Source: Palaemon carinicauda
Taxonomy: Eukaryota > Arthropoda > Malacostraca > Decapoda > Palaemonidae
NCBI RefSeq assembly: GCF_036898095.1
Contig: NC_090729.1
Span: 69,358,224-69,422,223 of the forward strand
DNA: 64,000 nucleotides
Reading direction: 5' to 3'
The position numbers were made by a program, and so were the translations under genes. This document shows, in pieces, positions 36,921-49,114 of the stretch. The notes beneath the pieces were generated by a model that was not told the DNA's origin, ran no database searches, and worked only from the letters and a program-made list of their open reading frames with translations. Each line of letters begins with the position of its first letter. The first letter of the stretch is position 1.

Positions 36921-38640
36921 CATAAAGCATGCAGGTCTCATGCCCCCTGCAATATTATTACCAAATCCCTGCAATATTGGGACCCCCAAGTCTGCAATAT
37001 CTGCCGAACCTTAGTGACCGAAGGTTTTGATGATCCCAAGATGGAGTCTAGGAATGCGGCACGTAAGAAACTACGCAAATGGGAAAGAGGGTTCCAGAAG
37101 ATCTCTCCGGGACCATACCTACCTAACGATAGGATGCGTAGCTTACTGTTCCCGAAAGCAAGTAGTGAAATAGTGGTGCCCCAGCATGATTCGCACCTTC
37201 CTGCATCCAGGTTGACATCGAGACAGAAGGCAGGAAGGCACCCCTGGTAGATGACGACGATGTCATGTCGGAATTGCTTCTGTCTGTGCCAGCCCTGGAG
37301 CAGTTAACCTCGACGTCTTCACCTTCTACCCCTCTATTAGACAAAATGGACCAGTTACTGGCCCATCTTACGGGTCTAATGGAAAACTTTCGCAAACAAG
37401 GCGAAACCAAGGAAGTGAAACTCAAGAGAGAGCTCCGTGAAGCTCCACTCATCGCCTCCCGAGAGACATTCAAGCGACCCAGAGACCAAGACCTCCCACA
37501 TGCTCCAAAACCAATCACTGGAGGTACGCGGAGCTTATGCCGATTTTAGACAGCAAACTCTACATCTCAGAGAAGATGGGAGCTGTTCCTTTAGACGAAA
37601 TCTAGTTTTGGCCACGCTTTAACGCTTTCCCTGATTGCTTCATTCGACTGGAGCATGAACCAATGTCAGAAAAAGAAATGGAACCGAAGGAAGTCATGGT
37701 TCTCGACCACGATAAGGCACAGGCTATCTTGTCAAGTAGCCTGAGAAAGGCGGGTTACTCGGTGTCGAAAGTGTTCGCCCTGAGTAAGAGACGCCCTACC
37801 TTTCTTTGCTCCTGCTTCAATAGCATTCCCTTTTACGTGAAAGGCATTTAAATCTGTTGCCAAGGCAGTGGAGGCAGGCAAACCATGCCCTGCACTTGAG
37901 GAGTGCAGGCCTCTGTCACTAGCCTTGCCCATGCAGGAGAAGGATTGGAAGGAAGTCCACTTAATCTTTTCAGTACGGAAACTGGATGCGGACATCGCTG
38001 GACGACAGTTTAGCGAGAATGTCCCTAAACTTTCTGAGTTTTTCTTGTGCAAGGAACAAGAGACAAAGGAGTAACTTGCAGCCTCCTTATCCCTACAAAA
38101 CTGAATAGAGATGTGTTCGGCCCATCAAAGTACCCCAGACATGCTCATGGTCTTGGCCAAAATGCATATGGCCACCCTAGTAAAAGACCTATATGCCTTT
38201 ATGAAGGTTAGGAGAGCCTGTAGGGAGTTCGTGTTCGCTGCTGCAACAGTGAAACATGAACCCAGGAAGCTGATATCTTCCAACATCTGGGGTAAAGACC
38301 TCTTTGCAAATGAGGTAGTCAAAGAGGTAATCGAGAAAGCCACCACGGAGAATAGGAACCTTCTCCAGAAGTGGGGCATCTCTTCAAAGAGGAAGTCTTC
38401 CCCAGATGTGGGTCCCCAACCTAAATGGAAGACGAAAAAGTCTAGACTTTTTCCTCGGTCTGTTCAACAACATCCCACAGTTTCTATGACTGCTGTGCCC
38501 CAGGCAGGCGGTCGAGGAGGTAAACCTTCTGATCAGTGGAAGCAAAGTGACGCTTCTGGTAGGAGGGAGGCTGCAATAGGATCGTCGGACCTTCGATCCT
38601 TGGGCCCAAGGCCTAATTAAGATTGGACTAGGATGTCAAC
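36921..38640 (+). pseudogene. Gag-like ORF of F1-c
   Basis: Starts inside the Cys/His cluster (HKACRSHAPC, then QVCNICRTLVTEG), the first half of which is deleted together with the leader intron. It continues with SRNAARKKLRKWERGFQK, the linker, GKPCPALEECRPLSLALP near 37880-37930, NIWGKDLFANEVVKEVIEKA near 38280-38340, and a shortened Arg/Gly tail. Stops and frameshifts occur near 37248, 37548, 37603, 37850 and 38070-38105. The counterpart blocks in F1-a and F1-b confirm the assignment. Confidence 0.75.
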
Positions 38641-40340
38641 TAGACATGCCTCCACCATCATTTCCTCAACTCTTCCAACACTCCAACCCCGTACTAGAAG
38701 AGTATACCCTATAGCTCCAAAGCAAAGGAAAGCAAATTCCATCGAATTCCAGGGAAGGCTGTTTTGTGTTCCCAAGAAGGACTCAAGAAAACTCAAAGTC
38801 ATTCTGGACTTGTCGCCATTCAACAAGTTCAAAAGAAACAGCAAGTTCAGGATGTTAATCCTTCTACACATAAGGACCCTATTACATAAAGGGGCGTTTA
38901 CATTCTTGATAGACCTGATAGGTGCCTATTGGCAGCTTCTAGTCAGTTGCCCTCTCTCCTCCTACCTAGGATTCAAGTTACAGAAGATAAAGTATGTCCT
39001 AAGAGCCATACTCTTCGGACTAAACACAATCCCAAATATCTTGACGAAATTGGCGGACGCAGTCGTGCAATAACCATGCCTAGAAACTGTTCAGGTAACA
39101 AAGTACCTGGACGAATGGCTGGTGCGGCGGGCAGCACCTGAAACAGCTGGTTTGCAAGCATCCAAAGAAGTAACCCAGTTCCCAGAACATCGGGGATGCA
39201 AAATCAACTTCAAGAAGTCTCGAATCTCTCCAGCTCAAAGGTTTCAATGGCTGTAAAACCATTGGAACCTGAGGTCACACTGTCTCTCCTTTCCCTTAGG
39301 GATAAAGAAGGAGATCGCAGGATCGGTCAAGAGACTACTGTAATCCGTCAGGATTTCAAGACGCTAACAGGAAAGAGTACTGAACTCTCTCCAGTTAGCA
39401 GCAGTGACAGACCCAGTGCTAAGAGCACATCTGAAAGATGCGTCAGGAGTCTGAAGATACGCATCAAACACTCAAAGAGATCTAAAATGACCGATATCGG
39501 TCTTACCTCGATCGCTTCTCAACCCATGGTCGAAGGCCAAAAGCCTAATGAGGACCGTGCCCTTGCAACTACCTCGACTATCGAAGATCATCCGCTTGGA
39601 TGCCTTGACGGAAGAATGGGGAGTTCACTCCCATCAGAGGAAAGCCCAAGGGACTTGGTCATCTCCAATCAAGGCTCTTCTCATCTACTTTTTGGAAGCC
39701 ATGGCATTCCTGTTGATTTTGGGGAAACACTCTCCACGCAGATCAGGCCTCCTCAGGCTGATCTGGGACAGCGAAGTGATAGTGAGACGTCTAATTCGGC
39801 AAGGCTGGAGATCGACCCATATAATCTAGGTGATGTTAGCCATCCCTTACCTAAAGAGATGGCACCTATCAGCAGTTCACGTACAAATGATCCGCAATGT
39901 GACAGTGGATGCCCTACTCAGGCTCAAGCCGATAGGGTCAGAATGGTCCACAGACGCAGACCTATTCTTTTCCAGATTGGAACAAGTCCCGGAACTGCAG
40001 ATCGACCTCTTCGTGACGAGCGTCATCAAGAAACTACCTCGATATGTAGCCCCATACGAGAACCCTCTAGAGGAGATAACAGACGCTATGTCTCTAGTAT
40101 GGAATGGATGGACCCGAAAATTCCTGTTCCTTCCATCCAATCTCCTGCTGAAGGTCCTCAACATGATGAGATCCTTCCAAGGAAAGGCAGCTCTAGTGGC
40201 TCCCAAATACTCCAAGAGCAACTGGTTCCCTCTAGTGAGGGAACTGAGGCTGAGGCTGGCCCTTGTACTGAACGACAGAGAGCCCAAAACCTTCATTTCA
40301 TGATTTTCTCGCCCTAGTGTTTAGAAAAGATTTGGGATCT
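38633..40340 (+). pseudogene. RT-RNase H of F1-c
   Basis: RT: RLFCVPKKDSRKLKVILDLS near 38757-38815, FLIDLIGAYWQLLVS, AILFGLNTIPNILTK, then YLDEWLV at 39102-39122, where the second catalytic Asp of YLDD has become Glu. RNase H pieces follow: NVTVDALLR near 39893-39920 (TADALSR in F1-b) and the post-RNase H text KFLFLPSNLLLKVL near 40118-40160, in the frame 39830-40303. Stops and frame changes lie at 39070, 39140-39250 and 39830. The 373-residue frame at 39196-40317 is off-frame relative to these motifs and is not a protein. Confidence 0.78.
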
Positions 40341-41280
40341 CAGAAGGCAATATAGACTTCTTAGAAGAATACAAGTGTAAATCAACTAGAAGACAATATA
40401 AATCGTCTTGAAAAAAGTGGGTTGCTTTTGTTAAAGCAAAAGGACCAAAAGAAATTTCAATAAACTTCTGCCTGTCCTTCTTTATCCACCTTCATAATCA
40501 AGGTCTGGCAGCTAACACGATAACTACAGTACGTGTAAGTCAGCCTTGACTAGACCTCTTCTATATGCCTTTCAAGTGGATGTGACGAATGAGATCTTTA
40601 ATAAGATCCCGAAGGCATGCACTAGGCTTAGGCCTGCAGGTCCTCCGAAGCCCATCTCATGGTCTTTGGACAAGATCCTACATTATGCCTCATCTGTGAA
40701 CAATGAAGATTGTTCTCTCAAGGATGTAACTCAGAAGGTTATTTTTCTGTTTGCTATAGCCTTAGTGGCTAGAGTTAGTGAAATAATAGCCCTATCAAGA
40801 AATGAGAACCACATTCAGTTCACAGAAGTGGGAGAACTGAATCTCTCTCCTGATCCAACCTTTCTCGACAAGAACGAGCTTCTCACTAAAAGATGGGGTC
40901 CCTGGAGAATCTGCCCTCTGCAGGAAGATGTCTCTCTATGTCCAGTAGAGTGTCTAAAGGTCTATCTTCATAGAACTTCAGACTTCAGGGAAGGACAGCT
41001 CTTCAAATAAGAAACCACAGGATCAAACTTATCCCTAAAACAACTGAGGGCGAAGCTCGCCTACTTCATTCGCAGAGCAGATCCTGACAGTACACCCGCA
41101 GGTCATGATCCGAGGAAAATTGCTTCATCACTGAACTTTTTTCAGTATATGGACTTTGAGCGTCTTCGCTCATATACGGGATGGAAATCATCCAGTGTTC
41201 TACAAACACTACGCTAATCAAGTCCACGAACTGAAGCATTATGTAGTGGCGGCAGGTAGTGTATTAAAACCTGTTGTCTA
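40341..41280 (+). pseudogene. Tyrosine recombinase of F1-c
   Basis: N-terminal domain SEGNIDFLEEYKCKSTRRQ, FCLSFFIHLHNQGLAANTIT. Catalytic half FLFAIALVARVSEIIALSRN (first Arg, 40741-40800), ICPLQEDVSLCPVECLKVYL, then LRSYTGWKSSSV near 41167-41200 and the shifted C-terminus (HYANQV-like) near 41205-41225. Stops at 40404, 40486 and 41008, plus a frameshift near 41200, inactivate it. It aligns throughout with F1-b. Confidence 0.78.
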
Positions 41281-42073
41281 GTGCTGCGATGAACAGTTAA
41301 TTGATTGGAACTATCAATTACGGTGAAAAGGTGTTGACACTTCCAGTGTGATACCTTGTAAGTGAGTGTCACCATGGTGACACTAAGTCTGTTCAAAATC
41401 TCAGGTGTGGAATTATATAGATAACATTTGTGCCGTGTGTACGTAGTACACAGTGTTGATAGTATACAACATTTACAGAATTTGTAATGAAAAAATTTAT
41501 CAATTTTTCAGTTTTAAGAGTGGCACTCATTATTTCTTCTCTTTCAGGGAGGAAAAGATATTTTCTTTATACGTTGCGCGTATAATTCCTTTAACATGTT
41601 ACATTCGTTTTACTCGTTATTCCATTTAGTCATTTATTCGAAATAAATGTCTATTATAATGTAATTGCGTCCTTTCTCGCCCTGCAATTTGCACATTAAA
41701 GATGCCAGAGTTTTTTTACTTATTTATTTAAGTAAACCATATATCACTGTATGCTTACAAACAATAGATATAGTTCACACTGATATTGTTCCGACAATAT
41801 ATATAAACCGTGAGACCGTTTGTATATCTGATGGATACTTATGTTTGTTCATACAATATATGCTAACCTTGAGGTCCCTTTTCTACTGTCTAGTATGACT
41901 CTTCCCTGTAGGGGGCAGGAAGCACTAACATTGTCTATGATTAGTGGTAATGACGGATAACGGTAACATCATTTGTCTCAGTGGTCCAGATGACCATAGA
42001 AAAATTGTCCCATGGCTAAGGCACCGATGAAAATCCACAGATACAGTACTCTCTAGTAATTCTCTGGTAAACT
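41281..42073 (+). other. 3' non-coding region of F1-c
   Basis: AT-rich, parallels 5746-6546 of F1-b (caccatggtgaca, ccctgtagggggcaggaagc). No gene. Confidence 0.6.
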
Positions 42074-42167
42074 TCCATCAGGACGACATGGCTTGAGCCC
42101 AAAAAACGGATTTTGAGCGACACGAAAAATCTATTTTTGGGTGAGAAAACCATGTCGTCCTGATGGA
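42074..42167. repeat. Internal complementary region (hairpin) of F1-c
   Basis: 94-bp palindrome running from tccatcaggacgacatggct to ccatgtcgtcctgatgga. It equals the reverse complement of the element's right end (ctcaaaatc) joined to its left end (ttttttgggctcaagcc), the junction expected in a circular intermediate. Confidence 0.82.
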
Positions 42168-42234
42168 CCCACTCTCCTTTTCTATAGAAAAGGCCTTCGT
42201 AGAATCCCTCCCGAAACTACTATATTTGTAGCAC

Positions 42235-42615
42235 CATGCTCAATGCTACAAGGAATGACCACCATCTTGAATATGGCGCCATCTTGATACTCAATAGTAG
42301 TATGGGAAATAGGGTAACCTTGATAACGACTCCCCTTCCAAAACTGCCACTCTTCCCCCTCGAGGCGAAAACGCTATTTGGGGTGAAGATCGCTATATGT
42401 CGTATCAAGATATTCATCCCCTGATTTATGTGATATCCTTAAGAGAATTTTAAGGATATTCGTGCCAGGAGTTAGAATTCTGGAGGCCTAAAGGTAAATT
42501 CTCTGGGAATATCACTGTAGTTCATATATCCCTTGGAAGCTACTATTAGGAATCTTCCATCAGGACGACATGGCTATTTCACCCAAAAGTAGATTTTTCA
42601 CTTCGCTCAAAATCT
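42235..42615 (+). repeat. Right inverted terminal repeat of F1-c
   Basis: Reverse complement of 31205-31550; ends ttcgctcaaaatctg near 42615. Confidence 0.8.
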
Positions 42616-43510
42616 GTTTATTCACCCTGATTCAAAATTCGAGGATACATTTTTGTACAAATTCATCAAACAGTAATTTGTAACATAAATGGGGAACTTT
42701 TGAATCATAGCACTGGTATGTTCGACTGAAATCTATCAGCTTCTTGTTAGCACATCCACGTTCACCTGCTAATATTGTACTGGTGGAATGTTCTTTAGAT
42801 GTCTATATGCAATGAGGAAAAAGTATTGTCAAAAAATTTGATATTCCTCCTTGTAATTCAACCCAGAGCACTTCCTTTGACCCGTGCTGTACATAACATC
42901 TTCTATTAGAGTATTTGTTCTTTTTATGGTGGCCATGAAAACTTGGCAAAGATGTTGGAAGCTTAGCAGTTAGCATCACTTTGTGAAATGGAAAGTGTAA
43001 CTTGAGAGATAAACTGTTGTCCTGCTGGAAACTTAAGGAACTTATTACAAACCAAAAGATTTTGAAATGGGTTGTGATGGTACCCTTTGAAAAGTGACCA
43101 ATGTCATATTCCAAAAATCACTGTTTTGAGATCCAAGGTTAATTTTCTAGTGCCCTACGCATGAAGCAAACGGTTTGATGGTCAATGCGTATTGACACAT
43201 GCTTGCATAATTAATAAGGAAATTCTCCTCTTGTTTTGAGAAATCATATATTCGGATGATACCAGAGTACTGTACCCCATTCAACAAATCAAAGATTTTA
43301 AATTTTAAGGAAAAAATTAAACCTCCAATTACAATCTTAATGTCCTGTTACAGATGACAAAAAAATTAAATGTGACTGAGTTTACAGTGAACTTGGGGAG
43401 GGAGTTTCAATTAAATTAATTTAACCTGTAATAATAAATTACACTACTTACTACTGTAGCCTTCTTAATTGTATGTTGTTTAGATAATTTTCTTCTGTCT
43501 CTAATTATAG
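42616..43510 (-). other. Mostly unassigned stretch between F1-c and F2-a
   Basis: A minus-strand frame at 43114-42803 contains HFKIFWFVISSLSFQQDNSL and NRRCYVQHGSKEVLW. Placement of a hydrophobic helix, a basic segment and an RRCYV motif before a short C-terminus is loosely like the end of piggyBac-type transposases, but the Cys-rich finger is not intact. Treated as a weak relic. The rest is AT-rich. Confidence 0.25.
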
Positions 43511-43655
43511 TTGTTCCGTTACCGAAATACAAACCACGCTATTTAATTAGGGTATTACTTTCGGCGTAGCTAAAATGACGAGCCATTAGATTTTTAACGA
43601 GGGTTTACTACCCCCTCGCTAGTTAGCTAGCTACCCCTCCCCCCCTCACACACTG
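43511..43655 (+). repeat. Left inverted terminal repeat of F2-a
   Basis: Carries gggtattactttcggcgtag and cgagccattagatttttaac, inverted at 58270-58360. It ends at a donor-like site (CTG|GTGAGT). Confidence 0.8.
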
Positions 43656-43756
43656 GTGAGTAGCTTACTTTGCTTTTGGCTCGGGTGATGACCAGACGTG
43701 TCTGCTCCCACCCTCGCTTATTGACAGCCTTAGTCTTTTTTGCTTTTTCTTTGCAG
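43656..43756 (+). other. Candidate leader intron of F2-a
   Basis: Donor ACTG|GTGAGTAG at 43656 and acceptor tgctttttctttgcag ending at 43756, 101 nt. F2-b has a 100-nt counterpart and the F3 relic a 107-nt one. Confidence 0.45.
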
Positions 43757-43785
43757 TGTGTGCTTGGAAGTTGGCCTCTACCGTT

Positions 43786-46700
43786 ATGCGGAAGTGCCCC
43801 GGATTACCTGACCGCCCTTGTGGTACATATATGTCAGCGGTCGAAACGGACCCTCACACCTCACGTCCGTTCTGCAGGGGCCAACGGTGTGATAGAGACA
43901 AAGTGTGTAGTGAGTGTAGGGAGTGGTCTACCTCCCAGTGGGAGAGGTTTTCCCGGCGCCGGAAGAAGAAGTCCAAAAGGGATCTTTCTCCTTCAAGGGT
44001 TTCCTTGAAGAAAGAAAATTCCAAGGACTCTTCTTCCGTAGCCCGAACCTCCTCCGAAGCTCCCGTTCGATCGGTCTCTTCCGAGAGGCCGTCGAGTGGT
44101 AGCGTAGGCCGTTCTTTTGTTTACCGACCTCGGGTTTTGGGAGAGGGATTTGCCTCCCATAGTGAGGCAGCTCCTCCTCCTCCCCCAGGGGAGGATTTAT
44201 CTATTAACACTGTTGCTAATGATGATTTGTTGCAGCTTTGGGCTTCCTTGGGGCTTAAGGGCTTGCCCTCCAGGGAAGCCCTGTTGGACATAATCAAGTT
44301 GGGGGCTGCTGTCAAACAGTCGCCGGCGGTAGCAGAGGTTGACCCTCTGTCTATCGTCGACGTTGTTGTGGCAGGGGCCTCCGACGAGTTAGTTTAAACC
44401 CCGCCTTGGTTCCCGATGCAGCTGGAGGCTTAGTTTCTCCCTCCGAACATCCTTCGAGGGAGGAGCTAAGTCCAACAGTCTCTCATGCAGGTGATTCTCC
44501 CCCTCGGAGGAGTTCACTGACAGAGACATCTCCGGAGGACTGACGATGGTCTGCCTACCGCCCCCAGAGGACGTATCCGTCAGAAGGCTCGCCCTCCTCT
44601 TCGCCGTAGAAGCCTTCCTTCTCCTCACAAGAGGGTTAGGAGGAGCCTCTTCGGCTCTTCTTCGTCGCAGTCCCCCGCAGAGGATCCTCCTCGCTGTGCA
44701 CCGACCGTTGCAGTTGCATCCTTGGACCTCTCTGCTGATCGTTCTCCTTTGCTTGCCAGACCTTTGGACCTGCCGTCTCCGTTCCTGGCTGCTGACGCGC
44801 TTTGGGCGCCCACGCATCCCGTTATCCAACGGGCACCGGTCCCTTCTGGGCAAAAGTGGCTTTCACACAATGTAAGCAAGTCCCTTAAGCGCCAGGTATC
44901 CCCTGCGCTCCAATATTCGCTCGCCTGCAGTGAAGTCCTCTCTGTTCAATACTTCATCCTGCCCCAGAGACCTTCTGCAGCTGAGACTACTCGCCATCGC
45001 TCTCCTGCTTGCCAGCGATCTTCTCCTCGCCAGCGTACTACTGCGTGCCCTCATCTTGATGCGCGGCCCAGATCTCCTGCACGCCCAAGATCTCCTGCTC
45101 GCCAGCGCTCTTCACCTGTGCGCCAGCGTTCGCCTGCACGCCATCTTTCGCCTGCGCGCCCACGATCTCCGGATCTGGGCGCAAGTAGGAAGAACCGAGT
45201 TTCTCCTCTTCAGGGTTCGCCTACGCGCCATAGGACCCCGCCAGCTCGTCAGCCATCGCCTACGCGCCATAGGACCCCGCCAGCTCGTCAGCCATCGCCT
45301 ACGCGCCATCGCGTGCAGACACCAGTTCCTGCTGTGCTCCCTCCTGCACGCCCACGCGCTAGGGGTAACACCCCTGCGCGTGGGCGCTCGCCTAGAGCTC
45401 GCCGAGATCCTGAGCGTTTCTCATCGGGAGGCACAACACGAGCTACCGCGTGAGCCACAGCGCGTGCCTACAGGAACTAGAGCAGCCAGGTCATCCTCAC
45501 GTCCCCCCCCCCCCGCAAGCGCAGACCAGCGTGCTCGCAGGAGGGAGAGAAATCACCAGATGGGTCCAGGAACCAACCTTCCTCTTCTTCCCTTTCCTTC
45601 CAGGCAGATCCAGCAGTCGTGTCTACTCCAAAGGATCGCTCGATCCCCTTCCCTTCAGAGGGAGTCTCTGACAGCGCTGCTGTCAGTAAGCAGCCATGGT
45701 TTGGATCATCAGAGCTGCCTTCGCTGAGATGGGTCTCAAAACTATGGCGGCTCCGAACCCACTGAAGAGAAAGAGAGGAGTAGAAACCGTGGTAACTTCT
45801 CCGAGGGTCAAGCTGGCTCCTCAGACATCCTTGAGGAAGGCTCCCTCTCCCCCCCAGACGTTTTCTCCCTCTCCCGTGGACGAGCATTTTCCGTCCTCAG
45901 GGGAGTCTTACGAGGTGAGGCGTTCTCCCATCGCACCAATGGGAGAAACCCCACCTCGCGCTGGAGATCCGTCCCAGGTTGGAGCAGAGGAGCCCTCAGA
46001 CGTCATCGTTGGAGTCCTGTATTCCTCCTAGGAGGGATTCCAAGGATTCCAAGACAGTCCCCAAGTTATCCTCAAGGATCCGTCCAGAACCTACAAGACC
46101 CGCGGAGAACGTCCACGTGTCCCCCCAAGAAGAGCCTTTGGGGACGGGAGACTTCGCTGCCAGTTCTCCAGGAGGGGAGCCACAAGAGTCAGAGCATGCC
46201 TTCTGGCAAGTCCTAACCTTGATGAGACATCTCAACAGGATTCCCGATCCTGAGATTCCTCCTCACGAGGGCAAGGACACGGTCCTGGACCGAGTCTTTG
46301 GCACTCAGAAACCCGCTAAGGCCAGTGCAGCTTTGCTCTGGTCCCAAGGGGTGAAGAGTGCCAGGGATAAGGTCGAGGGCTAGCTCTCCGAACCCGCCTC
46401 CTCCAGCCGTTCCACGGCTGGCAACAAACTCCTCCCGCCTCCTCGCGTCCAACAGAGGAGGTACTTCGAGATCACGGAGAAGGGTTGTTTAGCTCTTTCC
46501 CTGCACCACTCTGTGGAAGAGCTTACCAAGGGAGTCCCTCTTGAGAGACACTCTAGATGGCAAGTGACTTTCTCGGCGACAGAGATCATTAGCCAGGAGA
46601 AGGTCGCGAAGTGTGCCATGCAGGCTACTTCGTGGCTTGACATCTGGCTGGGATCTCTTGGCATCCTGTTGCAATCCGAAGATTTGTCTAAGGAGAGCAC

Positions 46701-47134
46701 CAGGAAGGCCCTGGAGACCTTCCTCCTCTCGAACACCCGCACCATTGAGTTTCTGGCCCACCAAGTCTCGAACTTGTGGGCCAACTCAATCCTGAAACTT
46801 CGTGATGCAGTGATAGAGAGGTTCCACGCGAAGGTCCCAGCCGTCGAGGTTAGCAGGCTCAGACATTCTTCCCTTCTAGGGAAGAACCTGTTCGAGCCTA
46901 AAGACTTGGAACAGGCAGCCGAGAGGTGGAGGTAGTCCAATCAGGACTCCCTCCTTCATAGGGCTCTTACATCAAAGCCCTATAAACCTCTGGCACCTCA
47001 ACAACCTCGCCCGTCCAAGACAACGAAACCGGCTGTGGCAGCGAAGGCAACGGTGTCGAAGCCCTTTCCTGTCAAAGACAAGAAAGGCAAAAAGTCCTCC
47101 AGGGGAGGAAAGAATCCTAGAGGGAGCGGATGAG
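43786..47134 (+). pseudogene. Gag-like ORF of F2-a
   Basis: Starts MRKCPGLPDRPCGTYMSA, with a Cys cluster (CRGQRC, CSECREWSTSQWERF) likely to bind zinc. Then come a Ser/Arg-rich linker, the block LLQLWASLGLKGLPSREALL (44220-44285), a Pro/Arg/Ser repeat region (about 44960-45420), KAPSPPQTFSPSPVDE (45838-45885), the SEHAFWQVLTLMRHLNRI block near 46190-46240, a helical domain (46513-46935) with VTFSATEIISQEKVAKCAMQ and LEFL/EFLAHQVSNLWANSIL, and a Lys/Gly-rich tail near 47080-47134. Frame changes near 44398, 44720, 45450 and 46020 and stops at 46381 and 46933 break it. The helical domain parallels the F1 Gag block ending in GKDLF. Confidence 0.75.
45218..45312 (+). repeat. 39-bp tandem repeat in F2-a Gag
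   Basis: Two full units (45218-45256, 45257-45295) and a partial third of cgcctacgcgccataggacc followed by ccgccagctcgtcagccat. In frame, it adds SPTRHRTPPARQP units to the Gag repeat region. Confidence 0.9.
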
Positions 47135-49103
47135 GCCGCAAACGCTAGGATTAGCAGTCCCCCTGCATGTCCACCAGTGGGGGATGCCTTCAAAGTTGCG
47201 CAGACAGGTGGCAGCAACTCGTGGCCGATTCCTGGACGATTTCCGTAATCAGTTAGGGATATCGCGTCCCGTTCATAACATCTCTACCTCCCCGGACAGC
47301 GGATCCAGTGTCGTTGAGCTCATTTGCCATGGGATCGGCAAGGGGCCATGCCCTACGGGCAGAAGTCCAGACCATGTTAAAGAAGGGTGCTCTCCAGGAG
47401 GTTGTCAACGGTTCCCTAGGCTTCTTCAGTCGACTCTTTCTTGTAAAGAAGGCGTCTGGAGACCAGTCATCGACCTCTCAGGCCTTAACTGGTTTGTCAA
47501 ACAAACCCCGTTCAGCATGGAGACGGCCGACACGGTCAGACTTGCGGTGAGACCACAAGACTTCATGTGTACACTGGACCTGAAGGATGCGTACTTCCAG
47601 ATCCCAGTCCATCCGTCTTCAAGGAAGTACTTAAGATTCAGCCTAGACAACAAGATCTACCAGTTCAAGGTGCTGTGTTTCGGTCTCTCCACAGCACCTC
47701 AGGTATTCACCAGGGTGTTCACACTGATTTTTTCGTGGGCACATAGGATCGGCATCCGTCTCCTCCGCTATCTGGACGACTGGCTGATCCTGGCAGACTC
47801 GGAGTCGACCCTTCTTCGACACCGAGACAAGCTTCTGGGACTTTGCCAAGATCTAGGGATCATGGTAAATCTCGAAGTCTTCCCTGCTTCCAACTCAATG
47901 ACTGGTATATCTAGGCATGATCTTGGACACCAATCTCCACAAAGCCTTCCCATCAGACGACAGGATAGCAAGGCTGAGAAGGGTTGCAGTTTCTTTCCTC
48001 AGACAAGAAGAACTCCCAGCCCAAACGTGGTTACGTCTCCTCGGTCACCTTTCTTCTCTGGCCCGTCTACTTTCAAATGGTCGCCTCAGGATGAGATCCC
48101 TGCAATGGCGACTCAAGTCCCGGTGGAATCAAGGGCACGATTCCCCGGACATCTTGGTCCCAATGGGTCCTTCGGAACGGACGGATCTTCAGTGGTGGTT
48201 GACAGAGGAAAACCTACGAGAGGGAGTGGATCTTCTCGTCCTCCCCCCGGATTTGATGCTGTTTTCGGACGCCTCACAAAAGGGTGGGGGCCCCACGTTC
48301 TGAACCACAGGACCTCAGGCCTATGGTCAGAATTAGAAAAGTGCCTCCACATAAACCTGCTAGAAATGAAGGCCGTGTATCTGGCACTTCAGCAGTTCCA
48401 ACAATACCTGGCAGGTCACTCCGTGGTGGTGATGAGCGACAACACCACGGTAGTGGCTTACATCAACAAGCAGGGAGGTACCTTTTCACAGCAGCTATCC
48501 CATCTTGCAGTAGAGATACTGAGATGGACCGAAGTCCACTCGATTCCACTATCAGCTCGCTTCATTCCAGGCAAGAGGAATGTGCTCGCCGACAGTCTGA
48601 GCAGGGCATCTCAGATAGTGATTACTGAGTGGTCTTTGGATCATCTAGTAGCCAACAAAGTCTTGACTTTGTGGGGTTCCCCGACGGTGGATCGGTTCGC
48701 AACAGCCTTGAATTTTAAGCTCCCGCTGTACTGCTCCCCAGTACCGGACCCCAAGGCACTCTGGCAAGATGCCTTTCAACAACGGTGGGACAACATCGAC
48801 ATCTACGCCTTTCCCCCCTTCTATCTGATGAGCAGGGTACCCAGCAAGACCAGAATATCGGTCAACCTTTCAATGACCTTAATAGCTCCGCTATGGCATC
48901 ACGCAGAATGGTTCCCGGAACTTACTGCAGCTCCTGAAGGAACTCCCGAGAGAACTTCCTCCTCGACACGAGGTACTCAGACAACCACATGCCAACATCT
49001 TCCACAAAGCCGTAGCATCGCTACGACTTCACGCCTGGAAACTATCCAGCGTCTCCTCATAGAGAGAGGCTTTTCGCAACAAGTTGCGGAAAAGATGTCT
49101 TGA
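47135..49103 (+). pseudogene. RT-RNase H of F2-a
   Basis: RT motifs: LFLVKKASG near 47435-47460, MCTLDLKDAYFQIPVHPSSR near 47565-47625, CFGLSTAPQVFTRVFT and YLDDWLILAD near 47771-47800. RNase H: LMLFSDASQKGGG (first Asp, near 48255-48290), LLEMKAVYLALQQFQ, VVVMSDNTTVVAYINKQGGT and NVLADSLSRAS near 48580-48610. A conserved segment follows (VDRFATALNFKLPLYCSPVP, IDIYAFPPFYLM). The 657-residue frame is deceptive. A 7-nt deletion near 47460 shifts the RT start out of frame relative to F2-b. Between about 47900 and 48310 the real text is in another frame (VAVSFLRQEELPAQTWLRLL at 47983), so two compensating indels are needed. Confidence 0.82.
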
Positions 49104-49114
49104 CACCTGCGAAA

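Noticed and set aside
39196..40317. 373-residue plus frame in F1-c
   Set aside because: Off-frame relative to the RT/RNase H motifs at 39102 and 39830-40303; its text matches the equally off-frame 7523-8425 stretch of F1-b because the DNA is homologous.
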